The position numbers and the translations under genes are program-made. From assembly GCA_030544215.1 (NCBI GenBank), contig JARZZO010000005.1:77929524-77993523 (forward strand): a stretch of DNA of 64,000 bases, written 5' to 3'. The notes below the pieces were generated by a model. It was not told the origin of the DNA. It was given only the letters and a program-made list of their open reading frames with translations, and did no database searches. How positions within the stretch are numbered: the stretch's first letter is position 1; each line of letters opens with the position of its first letter. This stretch comes from Zantedeschia hybrid cultivar (taxonomy: Eukaryota; Streptophyta; Magnoliopsida; Alismatales; Araceae). Below are positions 23,696-35,884 of this stretch, piece by piece.

Positions 23696-24258
23696 TAGGG
23701 TTGCAAACGAATTAATACACCCGATGAACAGTTTGAGTACTGCTCGATAAGAACTCGACTTAGCTCCTTTAAACAAAATTTTGAATTTGATTTATTAAAT
23801 GAGTTAAACTTTAACATAAACGAATTCGGTTCGATTATATTCGTGAACAAGCTCATTTAAGTAAGAGTTCATTTTAATACTATTAAGAAATTGTTTGAAT
23901 GCTCATTAAGATATTTTTGAAGTATTCATTTAATTATTTTATTTACAAATAAACTTAATTAATAATATTTATATATCTTATAGAGTTTTCTATCAAATAT
24001 ATAGAGGTGCAAAACATTTACTGTTCACCATGATTTAGTTTGAGTTTATATATTTAAATTTTAAAAAATAAAATAAATATATCATAAATTCATTGAACTC
24101 GCGATCTACTCGATACTCGACTTGAACTCAATATCTAAATGAACCAAACTTGAACAACCATCATAATCACTTGACTCGAACTCGAATTCCATTAAAATTA
24201 GTCGAATTAAACTTGAACAAAGTAAGACTCGGCTCAACTAAGCTCATTTGCATCCCTT
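23696..24258. mobile_element. hAT-like MITE, TAGGG-TGCAAA ends
   Basis: Left TAGGGTTGCAAACGAATTA faces right CTCATTTGCATCCCTT. The text after the left end (CGATGAACAG, ACTGCTCGATAAGAACTCG) is shared with the intronic MITE at 37062-37305, so they are one family. The flanking 8-mers are worn here. Confidence 0.65.
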
Positions 24259-24959
24259 GTGATGCGGTGGATTGTCTCACCGTGCAACGTGTATCAAACA
24301 ACGGGCAACATTTACCTTTCACATGCATATTTTGGACAACATGTGGTAGCTTTGTTCGTTGTTTACTTAATTAGCTTTCTCACCTTCTTAATCGGTGACT
24401 AGGTTTATTTTTGTGCTAAAGTTTGAAGGGAGGGTTAACTCGGATTCTTTGACCGTGGCACTAAAAATAATAACATATCAGAATGCCTAGAATACTAATA
24501 TTTCTATGGTGTTCATTAACAAATAATTATCCTTTTGTTTTTATCTCATAAAACATCTTGAGTGGAGAAAGTATGCACAATTTGGCACATCACTAAAGAC
24601 AGTATTTCATACATAAACTTTGTTAAAGCTTAGGTAGGATGGACACCATGCACTCTCTCATATCATCTAACATTTTCATCATTTGTTAAGATAAACGATG
24701 TTTTAGCTTTTAGTTCTTCTAATCTACTTAATTTAAAAAAAAAATAGACTCTATGTAACCTCCATATTTAGCAAATGAAAAGTTTTTTTTTATTTTTCTG
24801 ATATATTTTTCAAATAAAAGTGAGATAGCAAAGTTTTTTTTTGCTACATATAGAGATTATGAAGAGTTTGTCCTAAAATTAGAGGGACTAAAAAAATCCT
24901 AAGATAAAGCATAATAAAAAATATCCTTACCCTATATTTTAACTTTAATATTTCCCTAG

Positions 24960-25160
24960 CACGTGCTTCGCACCTGCTCTCACAAATGCCAATTTTTACT
25001 GAACCGGTCCGAACAGAACCGTTGAGCGACGTGCACGTGTCCAGCGATGGGCGCAACGTTGCCCCTCCGCAATTAAAAAAGCGAGCAAGATTTACCCGTT
25101 CTGACCGGCACGTGCCGGTAAGCACTCCCGACCGTTTCCAATCATGTGCGTTTATATATC
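24960..25160 (+). promoter_or_regulatory. Promoter-like block with three G-boxes and a TATA box, no gene found
   Basis: Perfect CACGTG hexamers lie at 24960, 25034 and 25109, 74 and 75 bp apart, followed by TTTATATATCC at 25151. The block is GC-richer than its surroundings. No credible coding frame follows on the plus strand. It may be a relic promoter, an LTR/transposon promoter or the start of a non-coding RNA. Confidence 0.35.
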
Positions 25161-25429
25161 CGCGGGCTACCGGGGAAGTTGAGATGAAAATACAGGGGCT
25201 ATATGGTCATTTTGAAGTCATTTTTAACTTGTATTTTAAATATAAATTTAATTTTTCTTGAGAATCTCATTGGTCGTTAGCTCTCGACTGTTCTGGGTTC
25301 AGGGTGTGATGCTATTTTTTGTCCTAAATCAGAAGTTCTATTTTGAAGCTTTTGATTAGAGACCAGAAAACTGTATAAATGCTCTAATTTCTAATACTCA
25401 TTGTGAAAATAACCGAATTAAAGTCGGTC

Positions 25430-25985
25430 AAATTTCAGGTGGACAAATTGGGGGAATTGGATCCTCCACCTCCATGGGAATTAATGCCAGCTTAATTAGA
25501 AGGGGTTCTTCTGTGGTGGGAATTGAGAGCCCACATGAGACAACTGGCCTTCTCTGTGGATTCTGCATCAGAAATCCAGAATCACATCTCCTTGTCTCCT
25601 TGATCTCTCTCACTTCCTTGTTCTCTTTGTCTTGGTCTTATTATTCTCCCTTCTTCTCTGTGGATGATTCTGTGGGTCCTTTTTAGGTATATATCCTTGA
25701 ACTCTTCAATGTTTGATGTCATATCCCTGAATCTTCATATTTGCTCATAAACTTGTTAAAAAATTCACACAATTAGATGTTCCATGTCATTATTTAACAA
25801 CTATTATTTAGAGGCAAAATTTCTAAGGGGATACTCTCCTAAGAGACAGCATGGAGTAAAACATACAGTGGATATGATGATGTGTGAAGCAAATAATGCA
25901 AGATGGTTAAGCAAATATCATCGTTCCAAGAGGTACAAATTTTATAGTATTTTTTAACTTGACCTGGTATGTGGCCAAAAAAAAT
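25430..25985. repeat. Low-copy paralogous segment C
   Basis: Matches segment B: TGTGGTGG-AATTGAG (25510), CTGTGGATTCTGCATCA (25553), ATATATCCTTGAACTCTTCA (25689) and TCACACAATTAGATGTTCC (25766). The sequence following 25985 also resembles 24700-24860. Gene identity unknown. Confidence 0.5.
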
Positions 25986-26894
25986 GATTTTTTTAGTCTT
26001 TAGTTCCTGTAATCTACCCAATTTAGGAAAAGAAAAACTTTCAATCATCTCTGTATTTAGAAAAAAAAGTTCCAGTAATTTTGCTTTTATTTGGAGGACA
26101 TCACAGAAAATTTGAAAAAGGTCTCTGAATATTTTGAAAAAAAATTCTATAAAAATGTATTTTTCAAATGAAAATAAGATTACAAAGAGTTTGGTGAAAC
26201 TTGTATTATTGTAGGGATGCGTGATGATGGTTCCCACTTCCTTCCAGGAAAGTTTCAAGAGCCCTCACCAGAGAACTGAGAAAAGAGAAGAATAATTCTT
26301 CTTGAGGCGGCTGCAAATAGTTGTGGGATATTATTTTGGGATTTAGATGTCACTCCTATCCCTATCATAATTGTATATTCAGAGATTAATCCTTCAATTT
26401 GGAAATTAATAACCAACCCTTGCAGCTTTAGGAAAATTTTGCTCAAAAAGGGGGTATTAATTAAATAAGCATAATGAGGAGGTGTTGAAAACAAATATGT
26501 AGAGATTAGGAAGATTACCTAGATGCAACAGCTTGTAACTAGTGATGCCAAAAACTTATTATTTTCTCCTTTGGATCAATGCTTTAAAAAGTTGTATTAA
26601 ACTAAAAGAGCATGGAACTGGTTTATCACTTTGTTTCATTTTTTGAGCACTTCGTCCATTTTTTTTATTGGTCTTTTGTCGGTCGACTGCAATAAACTGG
26701 AATCAAACATTTCATTCTAAGCCCTTGATATTAAAGCACTACTCTACTCTTTTCAACTCTGATTCTCTCACTTCAGTCGCTGCTTTTCTTTAAGTTATTT
26801 CGAAAGTAGCTGCTTCAACTTCAGCCATGCGAATTTTCAATATTCCTTTTTATTTTTCATAGTCTTCAAAACTTGGTATGACATCATAATAAAA
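25986..26894. other. Intergenic, weak internal duplication
   Basis: 25990-26190 resembles 24700-24860 (TTTTAGTTCxTxTAATCTAC and ATTTTTCAAATxAAA). Otherwise nothing recognised; open frames on the minus strand have no motif. Confidence 0.35.
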
Positions 26895-27130
26895 CAAATG
26901 AGGACGGCTTATGACGTTTATTCCGCGAATCCGAGTTTGAGAGCGCGGACGCGTTATTCTTGGCGCGGACGTGTTATTCTCGGCATAAGTGAAATAACTC
27001 AACTCACTTAAAGGGTTCGAATTACTTATTTCTAAAATAAGAAAAAGTGCTCCAAAGAGAATTATTGTTCTTTTAAGTATAAGAGATCGGGGTATAAAAA
27101 ATCCGGAATACGGTATCCATAAAACAAACT
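26895..27130. mobile_element. MITE of the CGGACGC-TTATTC family
   Basis: Contains GCGGACGCGTTATTCTTGG and ends AATCCGGAATACGG...CATAAAACAAACT, the same layout as 8955-9215. Confidence 0.5.
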
Positions 27131-28895
27131 AGTACTAAGTGTCATGTGAGGGAATATATGAAGAAAAGAATCCAAATGATGGAATCAAAATCTCTGGAGA
27201 GGGGATGGAGAGCATCTTAATTATTGTAGGATAGGCTAGAAACCCTTTGAAAGCTACAACGTATGAGATTTAAGATATGGAGTAGCATACAAGTATGGGC
27301 TGAAACCTCCATGAAAGGCTAGACAAGATCCAAAAAACCCTAGGGCATCAGTTACAATAATAAATGCAATTACGTCACTGCTGAAAACTATAATTCCTCC
27401 AAAGGAACGATGTCACCTCCTTCGGTAGGACTTCACTTGCCTGTCAATTTACCATGCCCACTAGTAGCTGCCAATCCAATGTTCTTACAAAATAATGTTC
27501 ACTTTTATTCTAGCAAAAAGTTAAAGAAGTTGTGGAGGCTTTTGTCATCTTCCCTAATGTTTAATGGGGCATGCACCATTAGATTCTAACCAAGTGGTGG
27601 GTTCTACATGGCCATTTAATTTGTCCAACAACTTAGCCTTTTGGAGACCACATGCATTTTATCGATGAGAAGATAATGGCAATTAATTCCACTAGATTTT
27701 GCCGGAAAGAGGCCATTGCTCCTTAATTACCATTTCAGTAGATCGCTAAATTTACTTCTCACTACAAATATGAGAAACATCTCTTCATGGCTTCTCACCA
27801 CATAGATAAACTTCCTCTTGGGCTAATGTAAAAATGTACTAGAATAAATTAAAATTTCAATCATATAACATATCAATATGCATAAACAAAGTTCAAATTA
27901 AGTTGATGTTCCTAGACTTAGTGGAGAAAGGAAAAATCAATTAAGTTGATGTTGCTAGACTTAGTGGAGAAAGGAAAAATGTTGAGGATGAGAGGAAGAG
28001 TGTAGGTTTCAAAATAATATGATGTGAGTGGTTAATGGTTTATAGAGTGTTTAGGAGCATTCTTTTTTATTCTTTTGAAGTTATTTCGTACTTGAAATTT
28101 ATTTTATTAACAATTTTTTTCTTGATTTTGAAATTACTTTCTTTTGATTATTTCCTTGTTCGATAAATTTGTTATTATTTTTAAGAGAGTTTGGAGAGAG
28201 AAAGAGTTTTTCAAGCAAAAAGAGGGAGAGAGAGAAACGTGGAGGTGAGAATAGGAGAGAGAGAGAGATGTGGAGACAGAAAGGCTTTCTTAAAATAAAA
28301 ACAACTCTTGAATTGTTCTATTTTAGAGAGAGGTTTAGGAAGAGTGAGATGTTTTCCTAGCCAAAAGATAGGAGATATGTTATCAAACACGTTCTCCTGC
28401 TCATTTTACTTTCAATCTTAAATGTGAAGGAAAATAGAGATAAAAAATATATTTAAACACCTTTTTAACTTCAATATCAGGACTTCAGTGGAATGTTTTA
28501 CAAGTGAAGAACCATAGTCTTTATAAAAGTGATACTCTAGGAAACGAAATGACCTAATCCCTCTAGAAGTGGGTTACTTAGGTAAGATAGTAAATTTAAA
28601 CTAAAAATAAATTCGAAATTATGAATTTATTACTAGGACTGTCAGTAAACCACCCTTTACGGATATTGTATATGTAAAAAACCCTTAAAAAATGTGCATA
28701 TGTAGAAAGTCTTATATACATAAAAAAAAAACTCCTTAGGCCAATTATACCATCACTCACGTCACCACTAAATTAGGTTTCCTTTGGAATAAGAAGACCA
28801 TTTAAGAAGATCTTTATATATGCGTATAATAGAGAAGATTTTCTGTATACGATATTCTTTAGAAGGTTATTTATTAAAATCTTTTATTATTATTC
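27131..28895. other. Intergenic; 43-bp tandem duplication inside
   Basis: AATTAAGTTGATGTTxCTAG with TTAGTGGAGAAAGG is repeated twice (27896-27938 and 27939-27981). A GAGA-rich patch lies at 28190-28275. No gene. Confidence 0.5.
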
Positions 28896-28984
28896 AGGAG
28901 AAAAAGATTGCACGGGCAATTACAACCAAGATGTGCCTCACGCAAGAGGGATCACGTTAGTATTTGAATGCTCAAATGGACACT

Positions 28985-29165
28985 GAATTGATGCGGAACC
29001 AACGGCCTAGGTTTACCACTTGCCTCCCAATTGGGAGGTCCCAGGTTCGATCTTGGTTGAAGCTTAAAAAACTCTCCAATCATGCAACTTAAAGTGTTGC
29101 TGAAATTTTTATCTCCTGACCCGTGAGATTACTTCTTCGGATGATTAGACAGACCTAAAATTCCC
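28985..29165 (+). mobile_element. Possible tRNA-derived SINE
   Basis: GGTCCCAGGTTCGATCTTGG (29037-29056) matches a pol III B box (GGTTCRANNCC, imperfect), and about 40 bp upstream GGCCTAGGTTTACC looks like an A-box remnant with part of the usual sequence lost. The 3' limit is uncertain. Confidence 0.4.
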
Positions 29166-29586
29166 ACCTAATTAAGCGGACTTTTCGACCAGCACAGAAC
29201 TATCTTCAACTTTGGAAGATATCTCGAACTCGATCCTTAGTCACTTGTAAATACATGTACATACCTGGCCACTATGCCACTGAACGAGAAAAGACATTGA
29301 ATTGATGTGGATATAAAATAATAAAAATCTATACTTAAAACTCGAATGTCCAGTTCAAGCATAACAAAAGGGACATTTGTTATCATTTAGATTTTATATT
29401 GAATTCAAAACAGTATTTTGTCAATAAAAAGTGGAGATGATCCGGTGCCTTAATTTTCCTTCTTGGAAAAGAAGACGACCCCATTTATTTCCATCAAGAT
29501 GTGTTTGTTGTGATCATCGCTCTCAATCCGTGTAAGCTATGACACACAATTGCAAGCAAGCAATAAACGATTGGAAGTTTTAGTGT

Positions 29587-29872
29587 CATTTTGCTTGGAG
29601 AATAGGAGAAGAATAAAGGTGAATAAGGGGAGAATAAGTCTAATTTTGCTTTGACAAGTGGACTGGCTTATACCAATATAGAATAACGTATTCGGGAAAT
29701 AAAGAGAATAAGTCATCCCACCTTAAACCTAAGAATTACTTATTCTTCTTATTTCGTCAGCAGGTCCCACAAAATTATCAAAGTGAAACACTCATTTTTC
29801 TAGTATAAGTCATTCTGTCATTAGGCCCCACGTAATAATTTATTATGCAAACAAAGTGGGACTAATGTTCCA
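29587..29872. mobile_element. MITE of the GGAGAATAGGAGAAGAATAA family
   Basis: Left CATTTTGCTTGGAGAATAGG AGAAGAATAAAGG; right TTTATTATGCAAACAAAGTGG. The internal blocks AGGTCCCACAAAATTATC and TGACAAGTGGACTGGCTTAT are shared with the other copies. Confidence 0.6.
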
Positions 29873-30739
29873 CCGGAGATCTAGAAGTAACCATACAGAT
29901 TGTGGGAATAAAGTACAGCTTCAACCACTTCCTCGTCTGTGCTTATTTCTTCTTGTTCACTATTGGTCACTGTTTTGATATGTGATTTGAACTAATAGTT
30001 CATTATTTGATTGAATCATTGAGCAACTGTTAAGTGTTGAGATTTTCTAATTTTTAAATGTTCTTAACAATGAAAATTGAGAAAATAGAAGACCTCGAAG
30101 CTTAAAAATGTTCGTTCTTCAACTACTGGCATGCAGGTTAGATAATAAAAATGATCTCTCCAAGTGAGAGGTCGTAGGTTCAAGGATCATTGAATGCATA
30201 AAAACACTGTTTCATAAAATAGGAGCAATTTGTGGTATTTTTTCCTTAGTGATGCATGTGGAGAGATCAAAACAATTGTAAAAAGTTAAAAATATTTTTT
30301 TAAAATTTTGACTTAAACAATGTTAAGTGAGAGTGACTTAAAGATCAGCTGACAACTCCATCATCCTCCACCACGCGCAGTGGAAGAAGCACTGTATCCA
30401 CATGATAAGAAACAAAACAGGATATTCTTTTTAATTTTATCATGTTTTATGAGTTAAGAATATTATTAAAATATATTTTGATAGTGTCACCAAACACTCT
30501 TTTTAATATATTTTTATTACAAAAATATATATTTATAAAAAGATGTTACATTATAATGCAACCTAATACTCTATTAAGCTATCTTACAACATACGACAAG
30601 TAAAAAGATTAAAAAAAATGATCTTGTTATCTTCATATGTTGTGAGAGGACACATGATGACTCGATTCTACTATTTTTTGACATCGAGAGGAGCATGTCT
30701 CATTAGAATGAGTGATAGGGCCATCGTTACCATCTATCT
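29873..30739. other. Intergenic, nothing certain
   Basis: AT-rich. A tRNA B-box-like GTAGGTTCAAGG at about 30174 is too weak to call. No gene. Confidence 0.35.
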
Positions 30740-31020
30740 TATGAAATTATAGTAAACAAAGTGAGTGTGTACTTCTTTTCTTGGTGCCTACTGTGACTCC
30801 ATTGGGTTTGGTAAATTTCAGAACCACAGCTGATGGACAGGTGCCAGAAAAATTCGACTCCCTCGTCATACTGATGGAGAAAGCATATAAAGTTGCATGG
30901 TTGCAAAGTAGCTTTCTTACACAAGTTTCATTTCTTTTCACTAAGCCGGATGATGAAGTGACACCTGTGGGCATCAAAACCACCTTTGGAAACCCAATTG
31001 TTAGTGTCTTAAATATTGCC
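30740..31020 (+). pseudogene. Protein-like fragment, paralogous segment D, family not recognised
   Basis: An open plus-strand frame from about 30784 to the stop ending at 31023 has no ATG at its start. It looks protein-like: FRTTADGQVPEKFDSLVIL, then TKPDDEVTPVGIKTTFGNP. The same DNA, with stops and indels, lies at 14400-14640 (shared GTGGGCATCAAAACCAC). Conservation of the open frame here against decay there suggests a coding ancestor. It could be one exon of a lost gene or a captured fragment. I do not know the family. Confidence 0.4.
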
Positions 31021-31429
31021 TAAACCGACATCACTATCAGTTCGAAAGTTCTGTCAGTTGAGTAATACTAGTTGCACTGGACAATACAGGATCCAATACA
31101 TGTCGTTTGATCGGAGCAACCGGACGGACCTGCGTTGAGTCAACGTAGGGCACGTGTCCTATATTATCCAGCGCAATACGACAAGCATTACTCTTGTCAT
31201 TTATCGAAGTCATTGACTAATTGATTTCGAAACTATGTCGACATCTTTCCGAAGATTTAATACTTGAGAGGTTACCAAGTTTTACGCTAAGCAGCAAGCT
31301 GAAGATGAGAAAAGCAAATGTTGAGCCATCATGGATTCATGGTGACGGTAAACCACGTCTATTAACTAATTTATAAGTTAATAAAGTTAATAATCGGTCG
31401 GATTGATGATCAGATTATGAATATACTGT

Positions 31430-32330
31430 TAGTCTTAGGTGACCTACAAGTCAATCTGACTTTGTAATCTCGTTCATTTATTAATATAATAGCATAATAT
31501 TCATTATGTGTAAATCGTATTAATTATCGTCTCATAATAAAATCCGTGAATATGTGTTATAGTGATCAGATTATGATGAGATCATACTAATGAGACTGAT
31601 CACTTAAACACACATATTCTTAATTGTTCCTAGTCGGAGAATATCCGAGAAGGACATCGGATATCCGGTTAGACTAGTATAAATTACTCATGCTCATATG
31701 ATGAGGATGATTGATCTCATAAATCACTTGTGTGGAGACACTAAGGCGAATCTGTAGGTGTTCATTGGTAGGAGTGTTCACTGTTTGGATCAACCCGAAA
31801 AACCGAACCGAACCAAACCGAATTTTCGGTTTGGTTCAGGTTGAAAACATATTCGGTTCGGTTCGGTTTCCGAACCTCTTCAACCCGTGAAAACCGTAGA
31901 GTCCACGTGTTTGATTAAGGTATTACCTTGACGTGAGCGCGGTCCCTCTCCGTTCAAACGGAAGTTTGGTGAAGATTGTTCATCGCAGTGGAGGCGAGGG
32001 GACCGCCGTAGAGTCCACGTGTCAAGTGTTATCGGTGATTCCTCTAAGAGAGAGATAGAGAGAAGAGAGAGGTGGTTGAGAGAGAAAGAAGGAGGAGAAT
32101 TCACGTAAGTCTCTTTCTTCTTGTCTCTATATATACATATATAGAGAAGTCTTTCTAAAAACCTCCACTTAATGGGAACTCTTCTTCTCCACATCCTTAT
32201 CCGATATGGAGACCGTCTCAATGTGGATGATAATCTGAATGTGACTCTGGTCACGTGTAACACAATAAAATGGTGAAGCAGTTGGGCAGCTTCAACCGAA
32301 CAATTTATAGCTAGGTGCAAATATAAAGGT
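31430..32330 (-). mobile_element. Probable LTR-retrotransposon-derived sequence
   Basis: On the minus strand a TATA-like palindrome (22 bp, 32125-32146) is preceded by a U3-like stretch and followed by CT-rich leader sequence. A 17-bp direct repeat CCGTAGAGTCCACGTGT occurs at 31894-31910 and 32006-32022. The part at 31440-31750 is similar in style to copia LTR/leader sequence. No TG...CA boundary with target duplication could be fixed. A stretch at 31790-31880 with CGGTTCGGTTCGG belongs to the family of 6811-7334. Confidence 0.4.
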
Positions 32331-33850
32331 TCTTTTTGGGTATTAAGGGGTTATATGGTCTGATGTAAAATATCGCAAGACAACTAGTTTGAAATCACTG
32401 ATTTTAAAGTCAGTGAAAACAAACCTACTATTATCTCTCGGTTTCAAAATCATCAAGTTTAAACTCTTTGCATTTTGATTTTTAATAGTTTTTAGGCATA
32501 CCGAAGTAGAGTAAAAGGAGTGTCACATAGGCCATTGAAATTTTGAAACCCGATTAAACATCTCATAAAACAATTTACGGAACTTATTAAGGTCACTTCC
32601 ATAAGTGAAAGCGGACAAATATCTTACTAGTGAGGGTCCATTGTTCCTTCTTGCAACATATGAAAAATGTCTTAACATAGTGTTTCGCAGTACGGCATTT
32701 TGCAGCAGCACAGCGAACAACTTCTAAGCTTAAGAAAGCTACAAGTAAAAATGTTACGTTGAGTGTCAGTTAAGATTTTTACAGTGTGTTCTAAATGCTA
32801 TGTGCAATAAGAATGCATGAATCATCTAATTTTGAGTGTCCAAGCATATGTGGAAGGAAGTATAAACTTACTCGTATGATAAATATGATGATTGATGGTG
32901 TATGATGTGTAAGAAAAGTAGAGCAATTGAGGCTTCAAGATTTCCTTTCTTCTGACTTGTGGATCATTTATTAGCAAAATTATGATAGAACGTATAGAGA
33001 ATTGATTAAGTAAATCACAAGTTATTGCGCAAGACAAAGTTCTGAAACTATAATTAAGTTCATGTCAACACAGAATTCCAGCAGCATCAACGAGCAGAAA
33101 CCCTCTTGATAAAGAGAAATACTTGCTGCAACAGGCAGGTTGCAGTGTCAGGTCACACGTTCATGCAATCTGATCCGATTAAAGATTGAATAATACAGAG
33201 CCTAAGTTGAGTTGTCTCTCAATTCAGCCATTTCTTTTGAAAATAGAAAATGTTGCACTGGGATCCGATAATAATGGGCATTGCAAACTACGTGAATTTA
33301 TGCAGCAAATATTTTCTTTAATAAAAATTATAGGGAATGTACTCTTGGATGTGTACGCATCTCAACTTCATTAGCTGAAACCTACTTGAGACTTTTTTCC
33401 AGATTTTCCTTGTCAATGTAATACCCGACAGATGTTGCCAATGAATTTTATCAAATTTTCCTATTACATATGTATATCTGAACATTATGAGGTTATCATC
33501 CGAATAATAGTTTCTAAATCTTTTGATCTGATAATGCAGTATCCTTTTGAGTCAAAGGTGTTCTTGTTTTTTTTTTTTTTTCTCAAATGAGCAGTGATCA
33601 CTAAATTGTACATTACAATTATTTTGATCTTACTTTGATATTTGAAATGCTTATAATATTACTTGTCCAAAGAGTTTGTGTGTGGTTGACCTTCAAATTG
33701 CCTCTTTGCTTGATAACACCACACTTCAAACATTCAGTGTTGTTTAGTTTACAAGATTCCTACTTCCCAGGATGCAAGTCAAGGACAGAAGAGTAAAGAA
33801 ATACGTTCTGTACTTTCCAGGGTTTTCACTTTCCTTCTGGTATTCCTTTT
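32331..33850. other. Intergenic, no gene recognised
   Basis: AT-rich. 32350-32510 carries GATGTAAAATATCGCAAGAC and a diverged far end, a possible worn member of the GTTTGGTGTG MITE family. Confidence 0.35.
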
Positions 33851-33879
33851 TTTTTCCTTTTGGAATGGCTTTTATCCTA

Positions 33880-34005
33880 ATGATGAAATAGTTTCAAAGT
33901 TAGTCATGCCACTAGGGATCAAATCCTGGTGGCTTCCTCCCCATTTATGTCAGGTGCCTCCAAATACCAACTGAGCCAAGCACATGTGGCACTTTCAGTC
34001 TTGTG
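33880..34005 (-). mobile_element. Au-like tRNA-derived SINE
   Basis: On the minus strand TTGGCTCAGTTGGTA (33979-33965) is a good pol III A box, and GGATTTGATCCC (33926-33915) about 45 bp further is a worn B box. This layout is that of tRNA-related plant SINEs such as Au. It is not a tRNA gene because the cloverleaf cannot close. Confidence 0.6.
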
Positions 34006-34164
34006 TGGTGATTATTACAGTCACTGTGAGATTAATGACCCCATCAATTTCAAGGGCTTCACTTCATATAGTAGCAACTTGGTAGCTCAAAGCTACTCTT
34101 AATTTGAAGTGGCATGAAGTACACAGTAAAAGGAAGTACATCTTTAACCCAGCTTGTTGAACTA

Positions 34165-34449
34165 AGGTGTCATTTGATGTGTTGTAAGATGCCATAGTTC
34201 CCATTTTAAAATTGTCACTTTAAACCTTTCTAGATTTTGGTCCATTTTTAAATTGTCAGTTTCAAACTTTTTAGATTTTGGTCTATAGCAGTCTTAGACT
34301 TAAAACTGAAACTAGACAAAAATAAATGATCCACGAGTTGATCATATTTTAAATCCTAATACTTGTGATACATTAGATTGCCAGGAAAATGCCGAAAACG
34401 ATATTCTGCTCCATTTTACATCATTTGACTGCATACCAAACAACACCGA
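34165..34449. mobile_element. MITE of the GTTTGGTGTG...TAAAAT family
   Basis: Left AGGTGTCATTTGATGTGTTG faces right GCATACCAAACAACACC. Confidence 0.6.
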
Positions 34450-34624
34450 GTTGTTAGACACAGTACTCTCATTTGGTTACGAAACTTTCTTTTTCATTTT
34501 CCTAAGCAAATTTATGTGAGCATAACATAACATTAAACTTGAAAGGTGTAGCTTTAAAGACAACCTGACTTCAGAACATTAAACGACTCTTCGCCCCGCT
34601 GTAGTGTCATAATGGCACTTAGAC

Positions 34625-34644
34625 GTGTGTTGACCTCAACACAC
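34625..34644. repeat. Near-perfect palindrome, 9-bp arms
   Basis: GTGTGTTGA and TCAACACAC separated by CC; can form a hairpin. Confidence 0.9.
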
Positions 34645-34847
34645 ATCAATATCTTTAAAAGGAAATAAATTTACTTTCATCTTGAATTTTGAGGAATACA
34701 TATGAGTTTTGATGAAGAATGTGTATACGTTCTGGAGAGCATATACAAGTTGTGAGGAACATGTGCTCTCCAAAGTCTCTACATATCTTAGAGAGCGTGT
34801 ACATACTCTAAAGCGTATATGTTCCCCAAACCTTATACATATTCCTT

Positions 34848-34865
34848 AGAACGTGTACACGTTCT
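34848..34865. repeat. Perfect 18-bp palindrome
   Basis: AGAACGTGTACACGTTCT is its own reverse complement. It closes a 150-bp stretch (34718-34870) with several diverged copies of GAGAGCxTxTACA and its inverse. Confidence 0.95.
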
Positions 34866-34974
34866 CTAAATAACAAATATGTTTTTCAAAATTTAGAACG
34901 AAAAGTAAATTATTTTTTTTCCTCAAAATATGCTTACGTGGCTCTGACTTCAGCATAGTCAGAAGTCATTATGA

Positions 34975-35330
34975 TATTACAGGAGATATTTGAAAGGCGT
35001 CAAGTGCCGTTTTAGAGTTGAGGAGCGCATTCTGCACGGGTGTTGTTGCACCTTAAGAAGTGCAACACTTATTTCTCTTCTTTTTCCCACCTCTCTCTTT
35101 TCAAATTTTAATGGGCCCCAGAGGTTGCGGGCCCCACTTCGCACATGGTCGCCCTCCCCCGGACAGCGCATACACAGCAAATAAAACCCCACCCACTCGA
35201 GACATGCGCCGGGGCGTCTCCCCCGGCCACTCCTATCCCACGAGAATCCCCACCAACTAATATATCTCGCTCTAACCCGCATTTAGTCATTTACTCTTCT
35301 CTGCCATCTCGTATAACCCGCCCTACAATT
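34975..35330. other. GC-rich promoter-like island without a gene
   Basis: Contains a hairpin GTTGCAC-CTTAAGAA-GTGCAAC (35045-35066), a C-rich stretch and a TATA-like CTAATATATC near 35258. No coding frame continues from it. It may be a transposon or LTR promoter relic. Confidence 0.3.
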
Positions 35331-35884
35331 TTTCATATTTTAAGGTTAATTTTGCAATCTTAATGTTTATTGATAACTTTTTAGAGAACCAAATTAGTTG
35401 ATAAATTCTCCAACAAATATGGAAATTCTAAAAAAAAACCTTTGCATATAAACCCTTGAAACTTTGTGTATAAGAATGAGTATGCAACCTATAGCTCCCT
35501 AATTTGATGAATCATGGGAAATGCATATTTAACAATATGGAGGGGGGGGGGGGTAGGGTAATCACGCATGCTCATTTTATAATAGAGATTTCACAAGTAA
35601 TCCATATTTTAGGAGATTATGTACAAAAGCTTTTTAAAAAACCTCTTAAAAAGATTTGTCATATAAATGTTAAGACTAAACATCAGGATTAAGACGAGTT
35701 GATAACTCAAAACCCATACGACATTATATCTGAAGTCCCTAATCTTCGACCATCCATGTTATTCCCAATGACTAAGATATTGCCACGTCAGCATCCAAAA
35801 TCTCCCGGAAAACTCAAAATATGGCACCATGATATCGCAGGGTGACGATAAATCCGGGGCGACTCGGCGCACGTTAGCCAAATA

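Noticed and set aside
33905..33985. tRNA gene on the minus strand
   Set aside because: The A and B boxes are present, but no acceptor or anticodon stem can form, so it is a SINE.
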